From contig JAVFKD010000015.1 of NCBI GenBank assembly GCA_036429605.1, forward strand, positions 1,077,421 through 1,141,420: a DNA stretch of 64,000 nucleotides. Direction: 5' to 3'. This document shows positions 9,742-20,611 of this stretch, in pieces; the stretch's first letter is position 1, and each line of letters begins with the position of its first letter. The stretch comes from Cladobotryum mycophilum (taxonomy: Eukaryota > Ascomycota > Sordariomycetes > Hypocreales > Hypocreaceae). Both the position numbers and the translations under genes were made by a program. The notes under the pieces were generated by a model that made no database searches, was not told where the DNA came from, and worked only from the letters and a program-made list of their open reading frames with translations.

Positions 9742-11985
9742 TTACAACAGATCATCCCAGTCATTACTCGAGCCTCGGGACTGGGCTAACATTGCGAGGG
9801 CTGGGCGCACCCTCTTTCGCAACGATGGACCCTTGGGATTGTTTTTATTTGACGACACTCTAAGCGACGGTCTATTCTCAACAGCAGCCCAGGTACAATG
9901 GGGTAGACTTTTCGATTTTATCGAGGACAGTGTTGTTGTTCGCTTTGTAATAGCAAGACTCTGTCCTTTCCGGCTCTGGGTTCGCGTAGAATCTCGATTT
10001 TTGCTTTGCATCTCGCATCCGTCTTGTTTCAAGCCCCCGACTGTCTTTGTTTTTGGCTGATTAGTGTCTGCCTCTGAATCGGGAAGCACCCATTCACTAA
10101 TGCCTTCCTCCCAGCGCCATCCTGAGAACATGGTGCTGATGTTCAAACTTTCAGATGCTGCTGGAAGACTTTCTGCAAAGGCGAGGTCACGCAAATCTTT
10201 GGTTTTCTGCGCAAACATGAAAGCGACGTCTTTCTGAACGGCCTTGCTGAACCAATCCGGCATATGAAGATGATGCAGCTTGGAGCAAATCTCGCTTAAG
10301 CTATCATGACCTGGAATAGCACAAGTTCGTCGACGACATTGTGCAACCGTACATATCAGCAAAATCATCTGGTGGTATTGCACATCTCTCTTGGAGGCGG
10401 CGTCAATGCACACGGCCATTGCCTCAAATTCGGCAACGGCCTGTCGCCGTAAATTGACGTCTGCCAAACCCGAGTTCGCCACAACAAGGCATCGGGCCAA
10501 AACTAGAATGAGGAACCCGCTTTCATAACCGCCCCTTCGACGGTTGGGCCGACGGATGTGAGCTATGCTGTAATCCAGCACATGTAAGAGTCGCCTCCAG
10601 GCTTTCTCTCGTTGAGATCCTTGCCTAGTACCAATCTCAGACTCTAAAGTTAACGCCGTGGTTACCACTCCAGCGGCAATACCAATAAGAGTCTGCACCG
10701 TGTTGCATTGATCCAGTTTCTGCTGAGATTGGGAGCATCGGGCAAGCGATATCATGGCTGTTTGCATAAACTTCAGAACTGAAGGTTTTGCGTTGCTTGA
10801 TGCCATGTGTTCTAAACTGGAAGTCCATAAACGAGATAAGCCTCGCGTGGAGAGCCACATCAGTGGGAGACGTTGTTCCTCAAAGAAGGTTGATACGCAC
10901 TCAAAGACAGCACCGGGTACCTTTTCGTCTTCTGTACGAGGCAATAGCAATGAATATAGAGGTTGGAGGTATTTACTCTCTGCAAGACTACTTTTCATAT
11001 TGCGTGGTTCAGGAAGTATCCCCTGCATTGAACATGCTATTCTGACTGCTTCTTCGTTGCAATTCAGATGAACGCAGAGTCGAATAAGAAGGCCAGTGAA
11101 TGATGGATGCAAATATCCTTCAGAAATTGCATCTGATAGCAGCTTGATTACTTGGGAACGGACTACAAATATCAGTGGACGCCAACCGACACCCTCCGGC
11201 CCAAACTCTTCAAGCTGATCGTACATGTCAAAGGTGATAAGGGATGAGTTCCACCCAGCTCGTTTATCCCTAGACTGCTGCCGATCCCACGCTTCTATGT
11301 TGGCAATACAGGCAGGTACCTTGCGCAAGCACATTGCAAGTAGCGATTTTGTGTGAACTTGACGAGCTCGTGGTGCCGTTGAACGCAAGAGCCCATTTAT
11401 CCAGTCGAATATTGCTTCATATAGTCGGTATTGCGCATCAGGAACCAACTGCCGAAATGAAAGCATCTCATCCATTATGATACTTGGGACCTCTGTAGGT
11501 GGTTCTTCTTCCAGCAAGATTGGCGTTTGGTCACAATCATTGCGCGGCGTATCCGTTCGCCCACGTATCCTCTTCCACACGGGAGTTCGGAAGTCAGCTG
11601 GCCCAGACACTGGTGAGGAGTGACCTAGTCTCATGGTTCCAAGAGTCCGGATTGGCCGGGGTGGTGTAGTTATGGCAGAATCTTGTGGGACAGGAATTGA
11701 TGGCTTGTCCTTTTGACTGTAGGTGAGGCGAATGCGCTTGGATGTCGTATACGCACCGTCATCCGAATCGCGTTTCGATTTGGTTGAATGTTCGGATATT
11801 CGTTGATGCTTCAATCTTCGAAGCGCAGCTAGGCGTGCCTGAAGCTGGCGAAGGAGGCGTTGGCACCGTGCCGCGGTCCACGGTTGCAAGTCTTCCGCAT
11901 CTGGTCCCTTGCGAGAGGTCCGATGCAGCGCCCTCGATTGTTGGACAGCTGGTTCTTGAGGTGAAGAGCTTTCTGAGAAAGGCAT
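9742..11985 (-). CDS. Unidentified 747-aa fungal protein, probably nuclear
   Basis: A single long exon with an ATG at 11983-11985. The N-terminal 80 residues contain a basic amphipathic stretch (QPWTAARCQRLLRQLQARLA) followed by Lys/Arg-rich sequence (SKRDSD, TSKRIRLTY) that could serve as a nuclear localisation signal. Residues about 190-600 look like an alpha-helical fold with conserved-looking aromatic residues, including LYEAIFDWINGLLRS and MYDQLEEFGPEGVGWRPLIF. A GWRWEEGISEWVLP motif lies near residue 630, and the tail is basic and Ser-rich. There is no signal peptide, membrane span or enzyme motif. I do not recognise the family. It is divergent from clu1 with 568 bp between the starts. 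The length and the absence of stops over 2.2 kb make the gene itself secure. Confidence 0.75.
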   Translation of the reverse strand: MPFSESSSPQEPAVQQSRALHRTSRKGPDAEDLQPWTAARCQRLLRQLQARLAALRRLKHQRISEHSTKSKRDSDDGAYTTSKRIRLTYSQKDKPSIPVPQDSAITTPPRPIRTLGTMRLGHSSPVSGPADFRTPVWKRIRGRTDTPRNDCDQTPILLEEEPPTEVPSIIMDEMLSFRQLVPDAQYRLYEAIFDWINGLLRSTAPRARQVHTKSLLAMCLRKVPACIANIEAWDRQQSRDKRAGWNSSLITFDMYDQLEEFGPEGVGWRPLIFVVRSQVIKLLSDAISEGYLHPSFTGLLIRLCVHLNCNEEAVRIACSMQGILPEPRNMKSSLAESKYLQPLYSLLLPRTEDEKVPGAVFECVSTFFEEQRLPLMWLSTRGLSRLWTSSLEHMASSNAKPSVLKFMQTAMISLARCSQSQQKLDQCNTVQTLIGIAAGVVTTALTLESEIGTRQGSQREKAWRRLLHVLDYSIAHIRRPNRRRGGYESGFLILVLARCLVVANSGLADVNLRRQAVAEFEAMAVCIDAASKRDVQYHQMILLICTVAQCRRRTCAIPGHDSLSEICSKLHHLHMPDWFSKAVQKDVAFMFAQKTKDLRDLAFAESLPAASESLNISTMFSGWRWEEGISEWVLPDSEADTNQPKTKTVGGLKQDGCEMQSKNRDSTRTQSRKGQSLAITKRTTTLSSIKSKSLPHCTWAAVENRPSLRVSSNKNNPKGPSLRKRVRPALAMLAQSRGSSNDWDDLL

Positions 11986-12553
11986 TTGAATTTAGAAATA
12001 GAGGCGAAGCAGAATTCTTGCGATGTTAAGAAACTGGCGAGAGATGTATAGGTAATGTTGAAGGCCTGGATGTGCTTGGAGGCAAAGGTAAGTTCATACT
12101 CTGTCTTGAGGCTCTGTTTACTTTCGTCCGTTTTAGGATTAGCGGTCATTTTGGAGAAGAAAGGTAGGGCTGCCGGTTGACTTCATGGCCCTGACCCCAC
12201 ACAGACCCGAGTCAGGACTTTAAACGGTACAAGCGTAGATCGGCACAGTTTCACACAAAACGAAGTCACTAAGTTCGTTTATAGGCGACAACAATTGAGC
12301 CCGTCCAGCGTCTAGCACGGCTCCGGCCAGCCGGACCACTGCCGTTCAAGCATTTATCCCGAAATTTTTTTCACACACCTTTGTCATGCCCTCTATTCTG
12401 ATCTTGGACTCTTTGGCCCTCTTCGACCCCAAAATTCCAGAACGTCCAAAGTTGTTCCTGGCGGGTACTTGATGACCGGCAGTCCTCGCTCCTCTATTCT
12501 CTTGTGTGTCTAATTGTACCGATCTTTGTTTCCGCCTCCCCACCTAGACCATC
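11986..12553. promoter_or_regulatory. Divergent promoter region, 747-aa gene / clu1
   Basis: 568 bp between divergent starts. The clu1-proximal half (about 12350-12550) is CT-rich on the plus strand, as in many fungal core promoters and 5' leaders. No defined operator is recognised. Confidence 0.4.
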
Positions 12554-15500
12554 ATGGCCGCCGAAGCGCATCCAGCTGCTACTTCGGCCGAAGGTACTGT
12601 GTCTCGAACCAACAACTTGACATGATTTGTGGGCTAACGCGACACCTTGTATAGTCAATTCCATCGATGAGTCCAAGGGCAACATGACCGTTGCTCCAGA
12701 GGCCGGTGCGGAGGGGGAGGCAGATGTTGCAGCTGAAGGTATAGGATGATATGTATACACCAGCCGTTGCTTGAACCTGTTGACTGATTCTGCTCGATTC
12801 TAGCCATTATAAACCTCACCATTGTCCTGCCCGATCCCAAGGCAGAGAAGATGCAGATCATGGTTAGTAAAACTATATTTGAATAGCAAAAGATTACATT
12901 ATGCTGACGACGGGCACGTAGGTATCAACTCAGGAACAAATCCACGAAATCCGGCAGTCCATCATCGATTTGCCAGCGGCTTTTGAATATACTTGCTTCC
13001 ACCTTGAGTATAACGGCCAGAAAATCAATGACTTTATCCCAATTGCCGAAATTCCCGACCTCGGCGTTGACCCGGAATTTCATTTGGTTCAAGACCCATA
13101 TACTGAAAAGGAAGCCCGTATTCACCTGGTCAGGATTAGGGAACTGATTGGGGCTGCTGGTGACCGATCCGATATCACACAAGGTGTTCTACCTGGCTTG
13201 TCACTCTACGAATCCGTAGCCAGGAATGTACAGGCTGAGGCGGAGGGTGGCCAGGAACAACTGACTGTCAAGGATTATGACTTTCTAGCCATACCTTCAC
13301 TTACCAACCTCGTTCCTGAGCCAATTGATCCTCCTCCCAAAACTATCAAATCTGTGGCTCTGTCTTCATGGAACCCCCCACCTTGTCACCTCCGGCAGCG
13401 AGGTCATCTCCTATACATTGTGGTCACTACCAATGAAGGAGAGCAGTTCCAGATTACGTCCCACGTTTCTGGCTACTTTGTTAACAAGTCATCTAACGCC
13501 AAATTCGATCCATTCCCCCGGCCCGCACCAAAGGGTCAGTCATCGCACTCTCTCTTGGAGCTCATTGGCCTTGTTTCTCCCTCATTTTCCGAATCTTTCA
13601 TAAAACTTCAAGACTACAACAACCAAAGAGACCCTCTTGCTACATTCCAAATCACCAATGCTATTCCTGCTTCACCTTGGGTAGTGCCATCGCCCAGCTC
13701 TTCCGTTTGTGCGCACACACCCGATATCACAAGGCCCCAGGAAACCTACCTGCTTGCTGGGGTAGATAACACCGACACATTGCGAGATTGGAATGAAGAG
13801 TTTCAATCAGCCAAGGAACTCCCTAAGGAGACTGTGCAAGACAGGGTATTCCGTGAACGGCTATCATCAAAGCTTTTTGCAGACTACAATGACGCGGCTA
13901 CCAAGGGTGCAGTTATGGTTGCTCGAGGTGAAATTGCCCCTCTCAACCCCACGGAATGTAGAGATGCCCAGATTTTTGTCTACAATAATATCTTCTTCTC
14001 GTTTGGTGCTGATGGAGTTGGGACATTTACCTCAGAGGGCGGTGATGAGGCCGCGCGAGTCGCAACGGGCAAAGACGTTGCGGGTGTAAGACTCGTTAAC
14101 CAGCTCGATATTGATGGCCTGTTTACCCCTGCTACTGTGGTGGTTGACTATTTAGGGAAGCGGATTGTTGGACAGAGTATTGTACCGGGAATCTTCAAGC
14201 AGCGCGAGCCTGGTGAGAATCAGATCGACTACGGCGCTGTAGACGGAAAAGATGTCGTGGCTGCAGATGATCGCTTTGCTCCTGCATTCGCTCAACTTTC
14301 TAAAGCGCTGAAGGTTAGCAAGCATCCTGTGTGGGATAAGGATGGAAAGAGGTTTGACTTGGAGGCAAGTGTGGAGACGAAGGGATTGATGGGAACAGAC
14401 GGACGAAAGTATGTCTTAGACCTCTACAGGATCACACCTTTCGACATTGCATGGCTGGATGAGGTGGCGCCTGCAGATGGACAAACCGAAGCTTCTGAGT
14501 ATCCCCACCGAATGACTGTCTTACGTCCGGAGCTGGTTGATTCTTTTGGCCGCTACCGGATGAGGCAATGGGTGGATAAGGAGTTGGCTCGACGTGCTGA
14601 GTCAAAGAAGGATGAGTCAAAAGCCGACAGCTCAGAGAAGGACGATCCTAAGGAGGGCGAATCGAAGGAAGAGGCATCGGAAGAGGAAGAATTAAAACAG
14701 GAGGAATCAGAAGAGACGAAGGCGGATGATGAAGCCAATGACAAGGACCAGCCGAACCTTGCGGATTTCCGATTTGCCCTCAACCCTGATGCATTCAGCG
14801 GCCAGGTTCCACAGACTGACGAGGAGAAGGCCGAATTCGAGGCCGACGAGCAAGAAGTCCGAGCTGCCGGTCAATACTTGCGCGAACAAGTCATTCCTGA
14901 CCTGCTGCGTGAGCTTTCCGATTCTGACATCAGCTTCCCTATGGATGGACAGTCACTTAGCAGACTGCTCCACAAGCGAGGTATCAATGTTCGATACCTT
15001 GGCAAGGTTGCAACACTTGCTACCGACGGGCGTTTACGATGCCTGCGTGAAATCTGTATTCAGGACATGATCGCGCGTGCATTTCGGCATGCATCTGCGA
15101 CATACTTGCGCGCCCTTCCTGTTCCGTTCACTCCCGCATGCATTTCTCATCTTCTTAACTGTCTTCTTGGCCATGGGTTGAATGCAGAGCCAACTGCCAA
15201 TATTGATGCCTCTTTGCGGGCGTTGTACTCGGATGCTGATCTCTCGTTCGAAAAAGTAACGCCGGAAGTGCTTCGGGAGGCTGTTGAGCAGCAGGTTCTC
15301 AAACGCTACAGATACAAGCTCAGTGCTCAATGGTTCGATGAAGTTCGATCCATGCAGCTGCTTCGTGAGATTTGCCTCAAGCTTGGAATTCAAGTTCAAG
15401 CAAAGGAATATGCATTTGAGGCAGGCGGCAGGACAGAAACTCAGCCCCCATCTGAAAATAACTCCAGCCAAACCAATGGCGAGGCCAAGGCTAAGAAGAA

Positions 15501-16542
15501 GAAGAAGGTAGCACGGGATGTCTCACCTCCATCACCTACGCTAGCCAATGTTCCTCATACTTTTACGCCAGATGATATTGTGGATGTTGTGCCTGTAGTT
15601 AAACACTCATGCCCGCGAAGCGCTCTCGCGGAGGAAGCCTTGGAAGCCGGCCGACTTTCTCTTCTCCAAAACCAAAAGAAGCTTGGGCAGGAGCTGTTGT
15701 TAGAGTCTCTTTCTCTGCATGAGCAGATTTATGGCATTCTTCACCCCGAAGTTGCTCGGGTCTACAACACTTTATCAATGCTATACTATCAACTGGATGA
15801 TAAGGACGCCGCTGTCGAGCTAGCAAGGAAGGCCATCATTGTCGCCGAACGAACCGTCGGTGTCGACTCGGCTGAGACTTTGCTCAACTATTTGAACCTC
15901 AGTTTATTCCTTCATCAGGTCGGTGATAGTAAGGCTGCCCTTGCTTACTCCAAGCATGCCTTGAAACTCTGGAAAATCATTTATGGGCCTGGGCATCCTG
16001 ACTCTATCACCACGATTAACAATGCTGCCGTGATGTTACAACATGTCAAGGCTTACCACGAATCAAGACTTTGGTTTGAGGAATCATTACGTGTCTGTGA
16101 ATCTGTTTTTGGCAAACAATCAGTCAACTCAGCTACCCTACTCTTCCAGCTTGCCCAGGCCCTCGCATTAGATCACGACTCCAAAGCAGCTGTCAACCGA
16201 ATGCGAGAATCCTACAACATCTTCCTCAATGAGCTTGGCCCTGAGGACAAGAACACCAAGGAGGCGGAGAGCTGGCTTGAGCAGCTGACCCAGAACGCTG
16301 TATCGATCGCGAAGCATGCCAAGGATGTGCAGGCCAAACGTATTCGATCCGGTATTCGCTTCCCCACGACGCCTGCTGCGCAACCAACAACAACAGCTCC
16401 GCAGCGAGGAGGGTCGCAAATTGATGCTCGCAGTATCGATGAGCTTATGAAATATATTGAAGGTGATCCAAATGGACCCAAGTCGGGCTCCAAGAAGCGA
16501 CCTGGGCGCGGAAACCCGAAGAGAAGGGGCGCGGCTCAATAA
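12554..16542 (+). CDS. clu1: Clustered mitochondria protein Clu1/Tif31
   Basis: Four exons: 12554-12593, 12655-12738, 12804-12862 and 12922-16542, giving 1267 aa, the usual fungal CLU length. The three introns are clustered near the start and have GTACTG..ATAG, GTATAG..CTAG and GTTAGT..GTAG ends. The N-terminal CLU_N ubiquitin-like part is followed by the GSKIP-like region. A CLU domain spans roughly residues 360-600 (YNNIFFSFGADG, DVAGVRLVNQLD, RKYVLDLYRITPFD). An acidic Lys/Glu/Ser spacer lies at about 610-670, then the CLU-central/eIF3-p135 region with GINVRYLGKVA and TPACISHLLNCLLG. TPR-type repeats cover about 960-1150 and the tail is basic. CLU proteins are cytosolic RNA-binding factors needed for even distribution of mitochondria and for translation of nuclear-encoded mitochondrial mRNAs; the yeast protein also copurifies with eIF3. 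Confidence 0.93.
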
Positions 16543-17294
16543 AGATAAGGCAAAGTGGGCACATGTATTGCCTCCCGCACTACAGCTTGAGATTCTCGTG
16601 TAGCACGAGATTGCATTTACCAATGAAGCTATGTGACACATGTAACGCTTATTACGATTTGGGCATATAGGTCAGGGTATATGGACTTGGGGGAGATTAT
16701 CAGATGGTCTAGACGCAGGGATGGGAAGGGGAAAGTGTTAAAAGTCTTGATGACAGTTTTATTTTCACATATCCAACAAGTCGAAAGATGCGTTTCGTGG
16801 GTGTATTATAAAGTTTTATGTATAGGACATAGGTCCATTAGCCTTGGAGGGCGGACCAAAATCATCATCCTCACTCTTCAGTATAGATATGATGCTATGA
16901 CGAACAACTATGTCCAGCTTGCCATTGTGGAAATTACATTTGGAGATGAAATACCTGCTTGCTTATGTCAATGGAGAGTACGCCCTTGCTAGTAGAAGAC
17001 GTATCTACAAATCCTATAACAACTCGAACATCATGACCAAACCAGACGTTATCATGATTTTATCGAAGAGTGATATGAGTGGGTCATGCTTCATATTTTT
17101 CTTGTCGTTGCCCTTAAAAAATAGATACCCATATGGTATCCTCTCTGATAAAAACTCATCTAACGCCATGTGCCAACAAACAATGTCAACCTCCCACCAT
17201 TTTTTACATATCCTTAGCCATACTACATCTCGTCTTGACACATAACACACATAAAAGCAACACAATCGAAGATCTGCTTTTTTCTCCTTGCTCT
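16543..17294. other. Convergent intergenic spacer, clu1 / forkhead gene
   Basis: About 750 bp, AT-rich, with no supportable ORF. It presumably contains both 3' UTRs. Confidence 0.45.
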
Positions 17295-19463
17295 TTATGA
17301 TTTACCCTTCAAAGCTGTGGCGACAGTGACACCTCTGCCTACCGGTGCGTGATAAGCACTGATACTTTGAAAACCCCTAGCGAAAGTATATTAGTTTATA
17401 GATCTTCTCTATTGATCGGGGTTTGGCATACTTCATCAAATCAAACCCTTCCTCGCCTTCACCTTCACCCTCGCCTTCACCTTCACCCTCGCCTTCGCCC
17501 TCACCCTCAACTTCGCCCTCACCCTCACCCTCACCCTCACCTTCATCCTCCTCCCCCTCCCCCTCCTCCCCCTCTTCCACTGGTTCCACCTGTTCCTGTT
17601 GGCTAGATTTCTGTGGTCGAGATGGGCTGCTTGGAGGCGATTTTCCAGCTGGAGGAGGGCTACTGCTTTGTATAGGGGGAAGGCCTCCTGCTGTTTTTGA
17701 AGGACTATCGTATGGTGCCAATGGTTTCAATGGTGTGCTACCAATATCGGCATACTTCCAAAACGGCGCAGGAGAGCTTGTCGGCATATGTTGGCTAGGC
17801 CGCTGGGCCGTACTCGGAGGGGCCAATCTAGGATGAACGCGTGGCGGGGCAGGTGTAACGAATGATGCACCATCATCTTGTAGGTATGAGGAGGTAAGTG
17901 TGGGAGATTGGGGCTGGAAACTTGAGAATGAGGACTCGGCGGCTGTTGACTTTTTGGGTCGAGGCAATGGACTCCCATCCGCGGTGAGCCTACCCTGTCT
18001 GTCCGAGTTGCGATCTGGTGTGGCATGCACTGCATGAAGCAATGGCCGAGGAGGCGGTGATGCTGGTGGCGATCCTCTCCTTTTACGCACAGAAGGAGGG
18101 TCTCTTGCTGCCATATCCCGCGGTCCATGGGTGATGTAATTAAGCTGACTTGGCGACGAAGGCGCAGACGAGCCCCTATGACCACCACGCCCAATCTTGT
18201 ATGCATTCCGGACCATCTCTTCCCTAGCTTCGGGAACAATCTGCCACTTCATGCCTTTCCCTGGCTCGTCGGTTGATCTGGCGACTTTGTCAAAAGCCTT
18301 ATTAAGAGAAAGGTTGTGTCGAATGGAATTCTATCGCAAATTAGTGTTTGCCTTGAGAGTAAAAGTAACCAAGACATATTATAATACATGATCAGGGAAA
18401 AGCTTACCTGCCAGCCGGCGGCTTGTTGGTGGCGATAATAAGAATAGCTGCCCATAATGAAGTTATAAATTCCATTCAAATTCAGCTTACCATCTTGGGC
18501 ATTGAGGATTGCCTGTGTGATCATTTGCGCGTAACTATATTGTGGTTTGATATGTTGGTTATCATCATGGCTGAGATCTACGGTACCAGCACCCATCATG
18601 GCCGCAGGAGTGCTTGCAGCAAGGGGAGATTTGAGATTTGCTGGGAGACCACGACGGTCGACCGACGATGGAGTACCGGGCGGCTTCTGATCTGGTGGGG
18701 CAGGAGTAATTTTTGCATGACGTCGAGTAACAGCTGGAGGTGTTTCAGCGCTCAGCCCACATCGCCCAAGATATGTGGGATGAACATGTAGAGGACTGAG
18801 TTCTGACGGAAGAACAAACATCATTTCGACATTGCCAATATCAAGCACCTCGCCACTCGTAAGAGGATGAGAGACTCGTGGTTTCAGTGGCTGGCCATTG
18901 ACCTTGGCCCCATTGCGACCTTTGACATGCAACACCCACTTTTCATCTTTGGAGTCGAAAGAAATGGATGCATGCTCCCGCGAAACCATTTTACTAGGGC
19001 CAAGGTCAATGTGGATAGCATCCTGGTTGTCAGGACTGGAGCCGCTGCCGTGGGACAACTCGGGAGCACGTCCAATATTAACAGTGAGCTTGGTAATGTA
19101 ATAGGTCCAGTCCTGAGCGGCTACCTTGGCGTATGCCTTGACGCCATCACCATTGGCCTCATGGATAGAGTTGGCGTGATCTTTGCTTGCTTGAACTGAC
19201 TGGTATCGAAGTTGTTGCGTAACTTGCGCCACAAGCTGATCATCGTCAGCTCTCGGAGATATTTCTGCATCGGGCGCATGAGAAGCTGGAGCGGCATTTA
19301 AAGTACCAGCTTCAGAGTGATCGGGAGAGCGAGCCCTCTTGCGACGCTTGGCGGGACGGCTGGGAGACGACTCAGTAATGTCCTGCTCATATGCTGCTGC
19401 GGTATCGTCATCTTTGCGCATATCACGCCGGCCACGTTGGCCTCTCTTTGCTGACAGTGGCAT
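17295..19463 (-). CDS. fkh2: FHA-forkhead transcription factor (Fkh2-like)
   Basis: Exons 18408-19463, 17432-18330 and 17295-17376 join to 678 aa, starting at the ATG at 19461-19463. An N-terminal basic region (PAKRRKRARSPD) precedes an FHA domain at about residues 125-235 (YYITKLTVNIGR, SKMVSREHASISF, NGAKVNGQPL). A forkhead DNA-binding domain follows at about 325-400: PQYSYAQMITQAIL, FIMGSYSYYRH, then across intron 1 NSIRHNLSLNKAF and GKGMKWQIV. The C-terminal half is Pro/Ser-rich and ends in a Glu-Gly repeat. The second intron (GTATGC donor, ACTAATA branch, GCTAG acceptor) adds a short last exon of 27 residues, which a single-frame reading would miss. In yeasts Fkh2-type factors control G2/M gene expression; here regulation of the cell cycle or development is inferred from family. 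Confidence 0.88.
17449..17579. repeat. Hexamer minisatellite coding for Glu-Gly repeats
   Basis: On the plus strand this is a run of imperfect CCTTCA/CCCTCG/CCCTCA hexamers. On the coding (minus) strand it reads as alternating GAG/GAA and GGT/GGC codons, giving about 20 Glu-Gly dipeptides with occasional Glu/Asp/Val changes. It lies inside the forkhead gene near the C-terminus and is a likely site of length polymorphism. Confidence 0.9.
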
Positions 19464-20611
19464 AATCGCAAGGCAAGTCAAAACAAGAAAAAGGTTAAGA
19501 TGGGTAGGCTGGCCGGCGGGTGAGCGAGCGAGCGAGCGAGCGAAATATGGTTGACGTGTGTGTAAGCGCAAGGGCGAGGCGAAAGTGGGCAAAACTTTGA
19601 GGTTTTGCGGAAATGCCCAGGAAAAGTGTCGCTAAAGGCCTCCGCACAGGCAGATGTTATTTTCAGCCTTGAAAAATAAAAATTAATGAATAAAGCCACA
19701 AAGTGAAATGCGAGTCTGATGTGCCTGCAATCAGGTCCGCATTCCCCCAGGTGGCATGAAAGATGTGCAAGGCAAATACGATGTCATTAAATCAATCAAC
19801 CCATGCCATACCATGCGAGGTTTGTTAAAGAGCAGCATCGCGTTCGCGTCTATGACCCGCCACCACTTAAGGGTTGAGTGGAACTTTATTTATGGAGATG
19901 TTGCATCAGTACTTGGAGAAAGCTCGGTACAGTACAAAGGAAGGCTTAGGTAGATACTTTTGACAACAATGCCCTATCGAAGGGTGGGGGAAACACGGGT
20001 TATTGACCACTGAACTTACACTGAAAAGGTGTCGATCAAGACCCGTGCTTTTTCCACAGTGTGCTTAGCTCACCTGACTTTAGGTACCATTTTCACAGGG
20101 CTAAGGTATTTCTTGATCCACTAGCCAGTATCATTGCTGTGCCATCGTCTGTAGGTAAACCCCGATACAGGCATGCACCAACGAAGTTTTATGTGCACAA
20201 TATGCACGCAAGGGCGGGCACACGTACCTCATCATGTATCCACATGCAGTCCATTTTCAATTCCGCAGCTTACGGCTCAAGGAAAAACGTTCACCCCCTA
20301 CCGCCGCATCTTCAAAGGAAGGAGGACAGGGAAGGCTGTCTCAGGTTTTGTGGAATCCAATACCTACCTATTCAAGCCATTCCCTTCAAGCTTGAATATT
20401 TCTTTTCAGCCCTCCCTGAACATTAATCCAAAGCCCTGCGTGTTCACAATCTGTTAAGGGCGACTGAGTCTCGACTTTTTGTTTTTGTTTTTACACAACG
20501 TCATCTCCGAGGAATCTTGTTGATCACGAATCGAGAATCTTGAACCAGCGAAACGCTTAGTGACGTCGGGCGACACGTATCTAGCACGCGAGCCCTGCCC
20601 CCATTAACATA
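19464..20611. promoter_or_regulatory. Divergent intergenic region, forkhead / pap1
   Basis: About 1.15 kb between divergent starts. It includes a (GAGC)n microsatellite at 19522-19541 in the forkhead 5' leader. Short ORFs across 20060-20460 have no family resemblance. No specific operator is recognised. Confidence 0.4.
19522..19541. repeat. GAGC tetranucleotide microsatellite
   Basis: Five tandem GAGC units, 59 bp upstream of the forkhead start codon, so within its 5' leader or core promoter. Confidence 0.85.
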
